In this document: in pieces, positions 1-8,794 of the stretch
Layout of the letters: every line of letters starts with the position of its first letter
Position numbering within the stretch: position 1 is the stretch's first letter
Source: CALDOK01 sp964481655
GTDB taxonomy: Bacteria; Myxococcota_A; UBA796; JAFGLY01
Assembly (NCBI GenBank): GCA_964481655.1
Contig: CAYZVO010000015.1
Coordinates: 1 to 64,000 of the forward strand
Direction of reading: 5' to 3'
DNA: 64,000 nt
Position numbers and translations under genes: made by a program
Notes under the pieces: generated by a model
What the model was told of the DNA's origin: nothing
The model's database searches: none
The model's input: only the letters and a program-made list of their open reading frames with translations

Positions 1-157
1 GCTGTCGGCGCAGGCCACCCGCAGAGGCTGGCTCCCGGTTCTGTCGCCTGCTCTATTTTTGTTACACCCCTGTGACGATGGCGCAGTGAGGTCGCTCTGT
101 GGTCCTGAGTTGACCACAGGTTTTCCACTGCGCAGGGCGAACCCACGCAGGACTGAG

Positions 158-179
158 CAGGCCCGCCTGTGCGGGCCTG
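158..179 (-). terminator. Hairpin downstream of infA
   Basis: A perfect 9-bp inverted repeat (CAGGCCCGC / GCGGGCCTG) with a 4-nt loop lies 18 bp after the infA stop codon. It is positioned as a transcription terminator for infA, but no T-run follows it on the minus strand, so intrinsic termination is uncertain. Nothing gene-like is seen in positions 1-157. Confidence 0.5.
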
Positions 180-196
180 TGGCGATGTCGAGGGAC

Positions 197-415
197 CTAC
201 TTGTGGCGGAAGACGATGCGACCCTTGGAGAGGTCGTACGGCGAGACCGCGACGGTGACCCGGTCGCCCAGGACGACGCGGATGCGGTAGCGGCGGAGCT
301 TGCCGGCCAGGTGTGCCTGGACGTCGGTGCCCGCGGTGGTCTCGACGAGGAACGTGCCACCGGGGTGCACTTCCTTGATCACGCCTTCGATCTCGATCAG
401 ATCATCACTGGCCAC
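197..415 (-). CDS. infA: Translation initiation factor IF-1
   Basis: IF-1 binds the A site of the 30S ribosomal subunit during initiation and assists IF-2 and IF-3. The product is 72 residues, exactly the usual size, and is a single OB-fold (S1-like) domain. It shows the family blocks IEGVIKEV near the N-terminus, AHLAGKLRRYRIRV in the middle and GDRVTVAVSPYDLSKGRI near the C-terminus. The start is GTG, preceded on the minus strand by a GAGGAG Shine-Dalgarno about 8 nt upstream. A hairpin follows the stop. It appears to be a single-gene unit, divergent from the next gene. Identification is secure. Confidence 0.97.
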   Translation of the reverse strand: MASDDLIEIEGVIKEVHPGGTFLVETTAGTDVQAHLAGKLRRYRIRVVLGDRVTVAVSPYDLSKGRIVFRHK

Positions 416-648
416 GGAGGTCTCCTCTGGAGGGGTGAAGCGGGCACAGGCTAATCGGCAGGCGCCGGATCCTCAAGTCTGGATCTCGCATTCTGCGGAG
501 GTTGGTGGGCTGTCGGCGGGCGGCTCGACCAGCCACCTTGTCTCGAGTCGTCACGATCGCAGTCGGGCACGAACTTCGAGGGGGGGACTGCCGATGGGCT
601 CAGCGGGCAGACGAGCCTGCCCACAGCACCGCCCCCGGAGTCCCGCCC

Positions 649-1881
649 ATGACCACCAGCCGCACCGTCCTTCCGCTCCTGGCCGCGACCCTCTGCTGGG
701 GTGTGGCCGACGACGCCGAGGCCGGCTGGCGCGCGAGGGCGGAGACCCTCCAGGCCCAGGCGACCGAGGTGCAGCGGGAGCGCGAGGCGGCCAGTGACGC
801 CCTGACGGTCCTCGAGGCCGAGCTGCCGACGGGCGAGCCGGTGGCCGCGGTGCTGGTGGAGGACGGCCTGCAGGTCGAGGGGCGCCCGGCGCTCATCCTG
901 TCTCAGGAGCAGCTGCAGACTGCGGTGGCGGCGGGCACGCTGGACCAGCAGCAGGTGCGCTGGCTCAAGCCCAAGGCCACGGCCCTGCCCCCCAACCCCC
1001 ACGCCACCACCGACTTCACCGCCTACACCCTGCAGCCCGGCGAGCTCAAGGTCGGCCTGCTGACCGTCGGCGCAGGCATCCTGCCCAATGTGCAGGTGAC
1101 CGCCATGCCGGCGCTCTACCTGGCTGGCGTGCCCAACTTCAGCGCCAAGGTCAACGCCATCCAGGTGGGCCCCCTGGCCCTGGCCGTGACCGGCAACCGT
1201 CACTGGTTGAAGCAGGAGACCTTCCGGGCGGCCTACACCGGCGTCGGTGGCATGGCCTCCCTGAAGGTGGCGAACGCCTGGTCCATCCACGGCGGCTTCA
1301 GCTACGCGGGCCTGTCCGCCAAGGGCGCCCCCGATCTCTGCGCCCTCTCTCCGCTGCTGACCGACGTCGGCACGGTGAGCGCGGCCTGCGGGGCCATCGA
1401 GGACAGCAACCCCCAGCCCATCTCCAACAGCGGCTCGGCCTTCGGCCTCGAGGGCAACGACGTCTACGGCGAGATGATGACGGTGCGGGCGGCGACGGAC
1501 ATCCGCTTCAACCGCCGCGACAGCATCATCATCCAGGCCTCGGCCGTGCCCTTCGCGCGGCTGCAGGTGAACGAGAGCATCGATCTCCCCGAGATCGCCC
1601 AGCTGGACGAGGTCCTGGCCTTCGACGGTCGTGTGCCCCTGGACACCATGTACACCGCCAGCATCGCCTGGCAGATGGCCTGGAAGAACGTGCACCTGCG
1701 GGTGGGCGGTGGTGTCTCCAGCCTGCCCCTGGCCTGGTTGACTCAGACCACCGAGCTGTCGGTGCGCTTCGGCGGCAAGGACCGCTGGCAGCGTGGGAAG
1801 CAGCAGCGCACCTGGCGGGAGAACCGGCGCGAGCTGCGGCAGGGCCTGGACGAGGACGCGCTGGCGGCCAACGAGGGCTAG
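649..1881 (+). CDS. Exported protein of unknown function, possible outer-membrane barrel
   Basis: A 410-residue protein that I do not recognise. The ATG at 649 is chosen because a GGAG sits 8 nt upstream and the product then starts with a Sec-type signal peptide (hydrophobic LLAATLCWG, probable cleavage near residue 26). After that comes a short coiled coil (about residues 28-55, rich in Arg, Glu and Gln). The rest has alternating short hydrophobic and polar stretches with many Gly, as in outer-membrane beta-barrels (for example the stretch around VGPLALAVTGNRHWLKQE). The C-terminus is charged and does not end in the usual aromatic barrel signal, which weakens the barrel idea. The reading frame continues upstream of 649 but without signal-peptide character. 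Confidence 0.75.
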   Translation: MTTSRTVLPLLAATLCWGVADDAEAGWRARAETLQAQATEVQREREAASDALTVLEAELPTGEPVAAVLVEDGLQVEGRPALILSQEQLQTAVAAGTLDQQQVRWLKPKATALPPNPHATTDFTAYTLQPGELKVGLLTVGAGILPNVQVTAMPALYLAGVPNFSAKVNAIQVGPLALAVTGNRHWLKQETFRAAYTGVGGMASLKVANAWSIHGGFSYAGLSAKGAPDLCALSPLLTDVGTVSAACGAIEDSNPQPISNSGSAFGLEGNDVYGEMMTVRAATDIRFNRRDSIIIQASAVPFARLQVNESIDLPEIAQLDEVLAFDGRVPLDTMYTASIAWQMAWKNVHLRVGGGVSSLPLAWLTQTTELSVRFGGKDRWQRGKQQRTWRENRRELRQGLDEDALAANEG

Positions 1882-1931
1882 GCCTGGCGGGAGCCTGTAC
1901 GGAGCGGCCCATCGGCGGATAGGGCCTGTGT

Positions 1932-2696
1932 ATGTCCTCCGTCCCCCACCTCGAGCGCCTGGGGGCCCTGGTCGCGTCCGGGCCCACCCCGCTGTTCGCC
2001 ACCGTCAGCGGGGCGCACCTCTACGGCTTCGACTCGCCGGACAGCGACGTGGATCTGCGCGGCGCCTTCGTGCTCCCCATCGAGGCCCGGCTCGGGCTGC
2101 GCAAGGTCGAGGAGACCCACGAAGCCATGTGGGACGACGACGGGCTCGAGCTGGACTGGGTCGCCCACGACGTGCGCAAGTTCGTGCGGCTGATGACCCG
2201 GCGCAACGGTTACGTCCTCGAGCAGCTGCTCTCCCCCCTGGTGGTGCACAGCGGGCCGCTGCACCAGGAGCTGGTCGCTCTGGGCGAGGGCTGCATCATC
2301 CGGCACCTCTACCACCACTACCGGGGCTTCTTGAAGACCCAGCGGGGCCTGCTCGCCAAGCACGAACCCACGGTCAAGGCGATGCTCTACGCCTACCGGG
2401 TTGCGCTGACGGGGATCTTCGTGCTCCGGACCGGTCGCATCGAGGCCCACCTGCCCACCTTGTTGGACGCGCTGCCCCAGCCCGGGGTCGGCGAGCTGGT
2501 GGAGCGCAAGCGCGGCGGCGCCGAGAAGCAGCCGCTGAGGCGCGGGGAGGCCGCCGCCCACAGCCGGCGGCTCGACGCCCTCGAGCTGGAGCTGGCGGCG
2601 GCCTTCGAGGACAGCCAGCTGCCCGACGAGGTCGCTGACATCGACGCCCTGGACGCCTACGTGATCCGCGTGAGCAAGGAGCTGGGCGGTGGCTGA
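1932..2696 (+). CDS. RlaP-like predicted nucleotidyltransferase (first of pair)
   Basis: A 254-residue member of the DNA polymerase beta superfamily group COG3541 / RlaP, which has been linked in other bacteria to RNA-repair gene neighbourhoods. The N-terminal third carries the nucleotidyltransferase signature: a GAHLYG turn, then SPDSDVDLRG with the DxD metal-binding pair (about residues 30-45). A second acidic strand (ELDWVAHDVRKF) follows at about residue 75. The C-terminal half is helical, as in the family. The gene overlaps the next by 8 nt, so the two are probably co-translated. The substrate is unknown, and no RtcB or RNA ligase is seen in this window. Confidence 0.85.
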   Translation: MSSVPHLERLGALVASGPTPLFATVSGAHLYGFDSPDSDVDLRGAFVLPIEARLGLRKVEETHEAMWDDDGLELDWVAHDVRKFVRLMTRRNGYVLEQLLSPLVVHSGPLHQELVALGEGCIIRHLYHHYRGFLKTQRGLLAKHEPTVKAMLYAYRVALTGIFVLRTGRIEAHLPTLLDALPQPGVGELVERKRGGAEKQPLRRGEAAAHSRRLDALELELAAAFEDSQLPDEVADIDALDAYVIRVSKELGGG

Positions 2697-3549
2697 GTTC
2701 TGGGAGACCGGGCTGATCCTGCGGGTGCTGGCCGGGAGCCGGGCCCATGGGCTGGACACGCCACAGAGCGACACGGACACCCGCGGGGTGTGCATCCCGC
2801 CCCGGCGCTACCTGCTGGGGCTGTCCAGCTTCGAGCAGCACGTGAGCGAGGACGGCGACCACGTGGTCTGGTCCCTGCGCAAGTTCGTGTCCCTGGCCTG
2901 CAAGGGCAACCCGAACATCATCGAGGTGCTCTACACCGATCCGGTCCATCAGCTCCACCTCGATCCCCTCGGCGAGCGCCTGCTGGCACAGCGCGGGCTG
3001 TTCCTGACCAAGCAGGTCGGGGTGAGCTTCGTGCGCTACGCCCAGCAGCAGCTGGGGCGCATCGAGCGGCACTATCGCTGGCTGGCCTCGCCACCGGAGG
3101 CCCAGCCCCAGCCTGCGGAGTTCGGCGGGTTCGAGCGCGCCGGTGGGTACCGCTTCCCCGACACCGCGGCCGAGAAGGCCTACCGGGCGGCCATGAAGCA
3201 CTGGACGGCCTACCGGACCTGGCGCCGGGATCGCAACCCGGCCCGCGCCGCCCTCGAGGCTCAGCACGGCTACGACACCAAGCACGCCATGCACCTGTGC
3301 CGGCTGCTGAACATGGGGCGGGAGATCCTGGTCGAGGGCGAGGTGCGGGTGCTGCGCCCCGACGCCGCCTGGCTCCGCGGGGTGCGCGGCGGGACGCTGG
3401 ACTACCCGGATCTGCTGGCCTGGGCCCAGGCCCAGGTCGATGAGCTGCCGGTGCTGGCCGCGGCCTCGTCGCTGCCCGACGAACCGGATCGGGGCGCGGC
3501 GGAGGCGCTGGTCATCGAGCTGCACGAGCGCTTCCTGGAGCGTGCCTGA
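2689..3549 (+). CDS. RlaP-like predicted nucleotidyltransferase (second of pair)
   Basis: A 286-residue homologue of the preceding protein. It starts at GTG inside the end of the upstream gene. The signature is AGSRAHGLDTPQSDTDTRG at about residues 15-33, with both Asp residues of the metal site, followed by the conserved SLRKFVSLACKGNPNIIEVLY block typical of COG3541. The C-terminal part carries the helical KHAMHLCRLLNMG segment that also recurs in this family. The two proteins are clearly diverged, so this is an old pair rather than a recent duplication, and they may act as a heterodimer. The function is a predicted nucleotide transfer, with RNA ends as a possible target. Confidence 0.88.
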   Translation: MAEFWETGLILRVLAGSRAHGLDTPQSDTDTRGVCIPPRRYLLGLSSFEQHVSEDGDHVVWSLRKFVSLACKGNPNIIEVLYTDPVHQLHLDPLGERLLAQRGLFLTKQVGVSFVRYAQQQLGRIERHYRWLASPPEAQPQPAEFGGFERAGGYRFPDTAAEKAYRAAMKHWTAYRTWRRDRNPARAALEAQHGYDTKHAMHLCRLLNMGREILVEGEVRVLRPDAAWLRGVRGGTLDYPDLLAWAQAQVDELPVLAAASSLPDEPDRGAAEALVIELHERFLERA

Positions 3550-3592
3550 TCCCTGCGGCGCCTGCGGTGCTGGGCTGTGGCATCATCCGGGT

Positions 3593-4909
3593 GTGCGCTC
3601 CCTCTCCCTCATCGTGCTGCTCGCCGCCTGTCGTCCCACCGGGACGGTGCTGCCCGCGGACAGCGACCCGCCCGAGACCCGGGACACCCAGCCCGGCGAC
3701 AGCGGTGTGGAGACCATCCCCGACGCCTGGGAGCCCCCGGTCTACGACCCCGACGCGCTGCCGGCGGACGTACCTCGGGTGAGCATCGTCATCGACGCCG
3801 ACGCCATCGCGCGGCTGGACGCCGATCCCTTCCACGCCGCGGACGAGCGCGGGGTGTTCATCGACGAGGACGGAGTGTCCCACGAGGTCGACCTCAGCTA
3901 CCGCGGCGCCTACGCGCTGCTGTCGCTGATCACCTACTACGACCTTCGAAACTGGAAGATCAAGTTCGACGGCGACGACCGCTACCACGACCGCCGCGAG
4001 TGGAACTTCAACTACGAGCCCCACTTCAACCAGAAGCTGGCCTACGACCTGATGCGCTTCGCCGGGGTGGCCGTGCCCGGGGCCCAGCACGTCGTCCTCG
4101 AGGTCAACGGCGTCTACCAGGGGCTGTACCTGCGCTACGAGGACCCCGACAACACCCACTGGCTGCGGGACCAGTTCGGCGACGACGACGGGGAGCTGTA
4201 CAAGGCGGCCTACGACCTGCCCTACGAGACCCAGTACTTCGCGGATCTCACGGTGCTGGGGGCGTCCGACGAGGACTACCTGCTGCACTACAACAAGAAG
4301 ATGGGCGCCGAGGAGGATGGCTACGCGGCGCTGCGGGCCTTCATCGACGAGCTGAACGGGGTGAGCGACGCCGACTTCCCCGCGTGGCTGGAGGCCCATG
4401 TGGATGTGGAGCGCCTGCGCTCCTACCTGGTGGTCTCGAACTTCATGGCCAACTGGGACTCCTACCCCCAGCGCCCCAAGAACTACTGGCTCTACCTGGA
4501 CCCCCGCTCGGGGCGCGTGGCCTACATCCCCTGGGACATGGACGCGACCTTCTCCCCCTGGACCGACAGCACCTACAACCAGATGGGCACGGACGTGTCG
4601 GTGCTCTACAACCTGACGGAGCAGGAGTACGACCCACCCCATGTCGACGAGGGCTGGGAGCGCCCGCTGGTGCACCGCATGATGGCCCGCGAAGACCAGC
4701 GGGCCGCCTACCTCGCGCGCTACCGGGAGCTGTCGGGCTCCATCCTGTCCGCCGGCTACCTGTTGGCGCGGATCGACGCCCTCGACGCGCTGGTGCAGCC
4801 GGAGATCTCGGCGACGGATCGCGGGCGGCTCGACAGCTACCGCAGCCAGATCCGCAGCTTCGTGCAGCAGCGCACTGCGGTGGTGGAAGACGAGCTCGCC
4901 GGGTTGTAG
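3593..4909 (+). CDS. CotH-kinase family lipoprotein
   Basis: A 438-residue secreted protein of the CotH family, which are atypical protein kinases first known from spore coats and widespread as secreted proteins in bacteria. The GTG at 3593 gives a lipoprotein signal with lipobox LLAAC (Cys13). A Pro/Asp/Thr-rich linker follows, and then the kinase-like domain. Visible family marks are SYRGAY, RNWKIKFDG with the candidate ATP-binding Lys, WNFNYEPHFNQKLAYDLMR, NGVYQGLYLRYED and, further on, AYIPWDMDATF carrying the metal-binding WDxD motif. The active-site residues therefore appear intact. It would act at the cell surface. Its partner or substrate is not evident from the neighbours. Confidence 0.9.
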   Translation: MRSLSLIVLLAACRPTGTVLPADSDPPETRDTQPGDSGVETIPDAWEPPVYDPDALPADVPRVSIVIDADAIARLDADPFHAADERGVFIDEDGVSHEVDLSYRGAYALLSLITYYDLRNWKIKFDGDDRYHDRREWNFNYEPHFNQKLAYDLMRFAGVAVPGAQHVVLEVNGVYQGLYLRYEDPDNTHWLRDQFGDDDGELYKAAYDLPYETQYFADLTVLGASDEDYLLHYNKKMGAEEDGYAALRAFIDELNGVSDADFPAWLEAHVDVERLRSYLVVSNFMANWDSYPQRPKNYWLYLDPRSGRVAYIPWDMDATFSPWTDSTYNQMGTDVSVLYNLTEQEYDPPHVDEGWERPLVHRMMAREDQRAAYLARYRELSGSILSAGYLLARIDALDALVQPEISATDRGRLDSYRSQIRSFVQQRTAVVEDELAGL

Positions 4910-4921
4910 CGGGCCGCCCGT

Positions 4922-5614
4922 TCAGCCCAGCACGGTCCCGACGTAGAGCCAGGCGGCGCCGAAGCCCATGGGTTGGGGGTCGTCCACCCGCATCCCCGCC
5001 TCGCGCATCATCGCCGCGAAGACATCGGGGGCGGGGAAGGCTGCCACCGAGCGCTGCAGGTAGCGGTACTCCTGGGCGCCCGACAGCAAGGCTCCTACCC
5101 GGGGCACCACCTGGCGGATGTGGAAGCGGACGCCGCGGGCGAGCAGGCCCGAGCGGGGCTCGCCCAATTCGAGCACCACCACCCGGCCGCCGGGGCGGGT
5201 CACCCTGGCCATCTCGGCCAGGCCCAGGGCTCTGTCGGGCACGTTGCGGATGCCGAAGGCGATGCAGCTGGCGGCGACATGGTCGTCGTCGAAGGGCAGG
5301 GCCTGGGCGTCGCCCTCGCGCAGCTCGATCCGATGGGCGAGGCCGGCCTCGGCCACCTTGTCGCGGCCCACCGCCAGCATCCCGGCGCTGGGGTCCACGC
5401 CCACGATGGAGGCGTCGCCATGGGCGCGGGCGATGTCCAGGGCCACATCGCCGGTGCCGGTGGCCAGATCGAGCACGGTGTCGCCGGGGTCGATGGCCAT
5501 GGCGCGGACCAGCGCCCGTCGCCAGCCCCGGTCGAGACCCAGGGAGAGCACGCGGTTGAGCAGGTCGTAGCGCGCCGCGATGGCGTCGAACATGGCGCCG
5601 CTGCCGTCGGTCAT
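4922..5614 (-). CDS. ubiE: Demethylmenaquinone/ubiquinone C-methyltransferase
   Basis: A 230-residue SAM-dependent class I methyltransferase of the UbiE/MenG type, which carries out the C-methylation step of menaquinone (or ubiquinone) synthesis in the cytoplasm. The N-terminal MFDAIAARYDLLNRVLSLGLD matches the family start. Motif I is VLDLATGTGDVAL (about residues 47-59), followed by VGVDPSAGML, the acidic EGDAQALPF and IAFGIRNVPDR, all characteristic of UbiE. The full length is normal. The gene converges on the CotH gene with 12 bp between stops and is divergent from the next lipoprotein gene. Which quinone it serves cannot be judged here. Confidence 0.93.
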   Translation of the reverse strand: MTDGSGAMFDAIAARYDLLNRVLSLGLDRGWRRALVRAMAIDPGDTVLDLATGTGDVALDIARAHGDASIVGVDPSAGMLAVGRDKVAEAGLAHRIELREGDAQALPFDDDHVAASCIAFGIRNVPDRALGLAEMARVTRPGGRVVVLELGEPRSGLLARGVRFHIRQVVPRVGALLSGAQEYRYLQRSVAAFPAPDVFAAMMREAGMRVDDPQPMGFGAAWLYVGTVLG

Positions 5615-5723
5615 GGGGGCTCCTTGGCGGGGCGGGGCTCTATCCGGGGTGCGGCCTGGCGTCCCGGGAGGTGACGGCGCGGTGTGCCTGTGGTGTCCTG
5701 TTCATCACGGACCGAAGGAGCCC

Positions 5724-7211
5724 ATGCGACGCGGACCCCTGCTGCTCATCGCCCTCGCCTCGTGCGGTGGCAAGCTGGACCTGCCTCCGCCCGATGGCCT
5801 GCCTGACCAGGTCTGGTTCCGGGACGCGGAGCACGGCTTCAACCGTGACTGGTCCGTCGCGCTGCGCGATGGCCGCATCTGGGTGAAGCCCAGCGATAGG
5901 AGTGGAGACTGGGAGCTGCTGGGGGACACGGGCGTGCCCGAGGGGGGCAAGCTGGTGAACTTCGATCCCCCCAGCGCCGTCAGCTCGATCTCAGTGGACG
6001 GCACCTGGGTCCACGCGATCTCGACCGACGGAACAATCTATCGGGGGGCAGATATGAGGACGGGCCTTCGCGGCCGGTTCTCGTGGACCGATCGCTGGGG
6101 CTGGCCCGCGGCGTGGGGCGACGGCCTGACCCTGGATGAGCCCGTGCACCGGGGCTGGTCGGTGAGCGACAGCCACCCCTTCGACGTAGATCACTACAGC
6201 GACATCTTCGGGCAGGAGCACAGCGTCGGCCTGGGTGTGGCCCACGTCTACCGGGCCAGCCCCGACGGCCCCCGCATCCACTGGAACGACTGGTGGCTGC
6301 CGGCGGACTGGAGCCGCCAGGTCTGCACGCCCGAGCGTGGCGGGCTGCGCATCCTGAGCATGAGCGCTTCGGGCTCCACCCTGTTCGTGCTCACCGAGGA
6401 CGGGGGGCTCTGGACCCGGTTGTGGGACTTCGACACCGCCGGTGAGAACGACACGCTGACCTACAGCTACCTCGAGGACAACGTCTCCCGCTCGGTGCGA
6501 GGCCTGCCCGCCGAGCCCTGGCTGAGGCAGCCCGCGATCCCCGCAGGGCGCGTCACCGACCGCATCACCGTCTTCCAGGACGGCGAGGGCAACGCCGCTC
6601 GGGTGCTGCGGGTGGAGGGGACGCTGGACGGCGCCCACGGGCTGTTCGAGAAGCGCATCGACGCGGCCTCCTGGAGCTTCGTGGAGACGGGGCAGCCCCT
6701 CGGGGGGCGCTTCGTGGACGAGCGCGGCGTCGGCCTCCCCACGCCGGAGCCCCGCGGGGTGGGTCTCGCCGGTGTCCTCGGTCGCGAGGGCCACGACAGC
6801 GAGCTCGAGCTGGCGCTGCTCGACTACGACCTCTTCTGCGCGCCGAGCACGGTGGAGCTGCTCCACGACGGCGCGCCTGTCACCGTGGACGGCGCGCCCC
6901 TGGGCCTGGAGCTGCACCTGGTTCACGCCATGTTGGACGAGGTCCGGGGGCAGGACTGGTGGCAGGCTGGGGACCTCGGCCCGGTGCGGGCGGCCCTGCT
7001 GCTGCCCGACGAGCTGTCCCTGATCGACGATCCCGATGTCCGCGGGGCGGTGCTCGGGCTGCTCGGGGATCGGGCGGTCATCAACTTCCGGGGCGAGGCC
7101 AGCGCGACGGGGCTGACCCTCGAGGAGATCCCCCGCGGCGATCTCTTCCATGTCCCCCGCAGCGAAAAGGGCCGCGACGGAGAGCTGTTCCTGCTCGAGG
7201 CGGGCGGCTGA
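5724..7211 (+). CDS. Lipoprotein of unknown function
   Basis: A 495-residue protein that I do not recognise. The ATG at 5724 is preceded by GAAGGAG and gives a short lipoprotein signal with lipobox ALASC (Cys14). The body is rich in Trp, Gly and Asp with repeating short strands, such as SVDGTWVHAISTDGTIYRG and LFVLTEDGGLWTRLWDF. These resemble beta-propeller blades of the sort found in WD40/YVTN-like or BNR-repeat proteins. No catalytic motif is obvious. A hairpin follows about 60 bp downstream. Confidence 0.8.
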   Translation: MRRGPLLLIALASCGGKLDLPPPDGLPDQVWFRDAEHGFNRDWSVALRDGRIWVKPSDRSGDWELLGDTGVPEGGKLVNFDPPSAVSSISVDGTWVHAISTDGTIYRGADMRTGLRGRFSWTDRWGWPAAWGDGLTLDEPVHRGWSVSDSHPFDVDHYSDIFGQEHSVGLGVAHVYRASPDGPRIHWNDWWLPADWSRQVCTPERGGLRILSMSASGSTLFVLTEDGGLWTRLWDFDTAGENDTLTYSYLEDNVSRSVRGLPAEPWLRQPAIPAGRVTDRITVFQDGEGNAARVLRVEGTLDGAHGLFEKRIDAASWSFVETGQPLGGRFVDERGVGLPTPEPRGVGLAGVLGREGHDSELELALLDYDLFCAPSTVELLHDGAPVTVDGAPLGLELHLVHAMLDEVRGQDWWQAGDLGPVRAALLLPDELSLIDDPDVRGAVLGLLGDRAVINFRGEASATGLTLEEIPRGDLFHVPRSEKGRDGELFLLEAGG

Positions 7212-7270
7212 ACCTGACGGTGATCACGCTGGAAAGGTCAACGGGAATAGATGCGCGTGGCACTACGTAT

Positions 7271-7303
7271 GGGGGACGACCTCCGCGCGCGGGGGTCGCC
7301 CCC
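7271..7303 (+). terminator. Stem-loop between lipoprotein gene and RND operon
   Basis: A 10-bp stem with one bulged A: GGGGG-a-CGACC pairs with GGTCGCCCCC across a 12-nt GC-rich loop. It lies 60 bp after the stop at 7211. No T-run follows. It may be a terminator or a palindromic repeat element. The rest of the 191-bp gap (7212-7402) shows no clear promoter hexamers. Confidence 0.4.
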
Positions 7304-7402
7304 GTCTGTTCTCGCCCTGCTCCCCACAGTCCCTGCGGTCCGCTCCGCCCCCTCTACTAAGGGCGTGATACGGGCCCAGGCCCCTCTCCCCGCTGGTGTT
7401 CC

Positions 7403-8779
7403 ATGCGCCGTTCACTCTCGATGTTGGTGGCTCTGACCCTGCTGCTCGCGGCCTGTGGAGGCGGTGGCGGGGACGGCAAGAACGGGCATGGCGGTCCCGA
7501 CGGCGGAGACGACACCCCGCCCCCCGATCCTCGCACATTGGTCGAAGCGGTCGAGGTCACCACCGGTGCTGTGGGCCAGTACGTGGTCAGCTCGGCGGTG
7601 GTGGAGTCCGAGGCCGCTGTGGACCTGCTGCCCGAGACCAACGGCGTGGTCACGGCGGTCAAGGTCGAGGAAGGCGACGCGGTGAGCAAGGGCCAGGTGC
7701 TGGCCGTCATCGAGAATCCCAACCTCGAGGCCACCATGGAGCGGGCCCGGGCCGAGCTCGAGCGGGTCGAGCAGAGCTACGGTGAGATCCAGCGCCTGCG
7801 GGAGGCCAACGCGGTCAGCGAGCGCGAACTGCTCGACGCTCACCACGCCCTGGTCACCGCCCGGACCTCCTTCGACGAGGCCCAGCGCATGGGCGCGACC
7901 ACCCGCCTGGTCAGCCCCATCAGCGGCCACGTGGCCGCCCGGACCATCAAGTACGGCCAGCTGGTCAGCTCCGCTGTGCCCGCCTTCCAGGTCGTGGACC
8001 TCGACGAGCTGCGAGTCGTGGCCCAGCTGCCCGAGCGGGACCTGGCCCGCATCCGGGTGGGGCAGCCCGCTCAGCTGGTGCCGGTCTACGACGAAGACGT
8101 GGTGGTGCCCGGTGAGGTCCTGCGGCTCTCCCCGGTGGTGAACTCCCAGACCGGAACCTTCCGAGTCACGGTCGCGCCTGTGGGTGACGCCCAGCTGCTG
8201 CGCCCAGGCCAGTTCGTCTCGGTGCGCATCCAGGTGGACCACCACGAGGACACCCTGGTCCTGCCCCGCCGCGCGGTGCTCTACGATCGCGGCGAGCCCT
8301 ATGTCTTCCGGGTCGAAGAGGTCCCGGACGAGGAGGGCGAGGACGAGGCCGAGGATGAGGCCGACGAGGACGAGGAAGAAGAGGACGAGGCCGAGCCCGG
8401 CTTCGTGGACAAGATCAAGGCCAAGATCGCCGAGATCCAGGAGAAGATGGCCCAGGCCCAGGGCATGGGCGGCGGCGAAGAGGAAGAGCCGCTCCCCGGG
8501 CCCAAGCGCCAGGCCTCCAAGGTCGACATCGAGCTGGGCTTCCTGGAGGTCGAGACCGTCGAGGTGATCGGCGGCCTCGAGGTGGGTGAGCTGGTGGTCA
8601 GCCTGGGCCACGAAGCCCTGCGGGACGAAGCCCGGGTGCGCCTGCCCGAAGACCTGAGCATGGCCGAGATCATGGAGCAGCGGAAGGCCGAAGCCGAGGC
8701 CGAAGAGGCCGCGGCGAAGGCCGAAGAAGACGGCGATGACGCCGGCGACGGTGACGACGCAGCGGCCGGCGACGAGTAG
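7403..8779 (+). CDS. RND efflux periplasmic adaptor (membrane fusion lipoprotein) with acidic insertion
   Basis: A 458-residue HlyD/AcrA-type adaptor that links an RND pump to its TolC channel. The N-terminus is a lipoprotein signal with lipobox LLAAC (Cys18) and a Gly/Asp linker. The lipoyl half-domain is seen at NGVVTAVKVEEGDAVSKGQVLAVI, followed by a helical hairpin (about residues 110-170), the second lipoyl half (RLVSPISGHVAARTIKYGQLV) and a beta-barrel domain. Unusually, about 70 residues interrupt the C-terminal region (around 305-375): a run of Glu/Asp, then an amphipathic helix (KIKAKIAEIQEKMAQAQ). The C-terminal 40 residues are again acidic and rich in Ala and Glu. It is the first gene of the pump operon. 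Confidence 0.92.
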   Translation: MRRSLSMLVALTLLLAACGGGGGDGKNGHGGPDGGDDTPPPDPRTLVEAVEVTTGAVGQYVVSSAVVESEAAVDLLPETNGVVTAVKVEEGDAVSKGQVLAVIENPNLEATMERARAELERVEQSYGEIQRLREANAVSERELLDAHHALVTARTSFDEAQRMGATTRLVSPISGHVAARTIKYGQLVSSAVPAFQVVDLDELRVVAQLPERDLARIRVGQPAQLVPVYDEDVVVPGEVLRLSPVVNSQTGTFRVTVAPVGDAQLLRPGQFVSVRIQVDHHEDTLVLPRRAVLYDRGEPYVFRVEEVPDEEGEDEAEDEADEDEEEEDEAEPGFVDKIKAKIAEIQEKMAQAQGMGGGEEEEPLPGPKRQASKVDIELGFLEVETVEVIGGLEVGELVVSLGHEALRDEARVRLPEDLSMAEIMEQRKAEAEAEEAAAKAEEDGDDAGDGDDAAAGDE

Positions 8780-8794
8780 GTCGGGGGCATCACG

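Noticed and set aside
1..157. tRNA or small RNA near infA
   Set aside because: No cloverleaf or conserved arm could be folded by eye; only the infA hairpin is seen.
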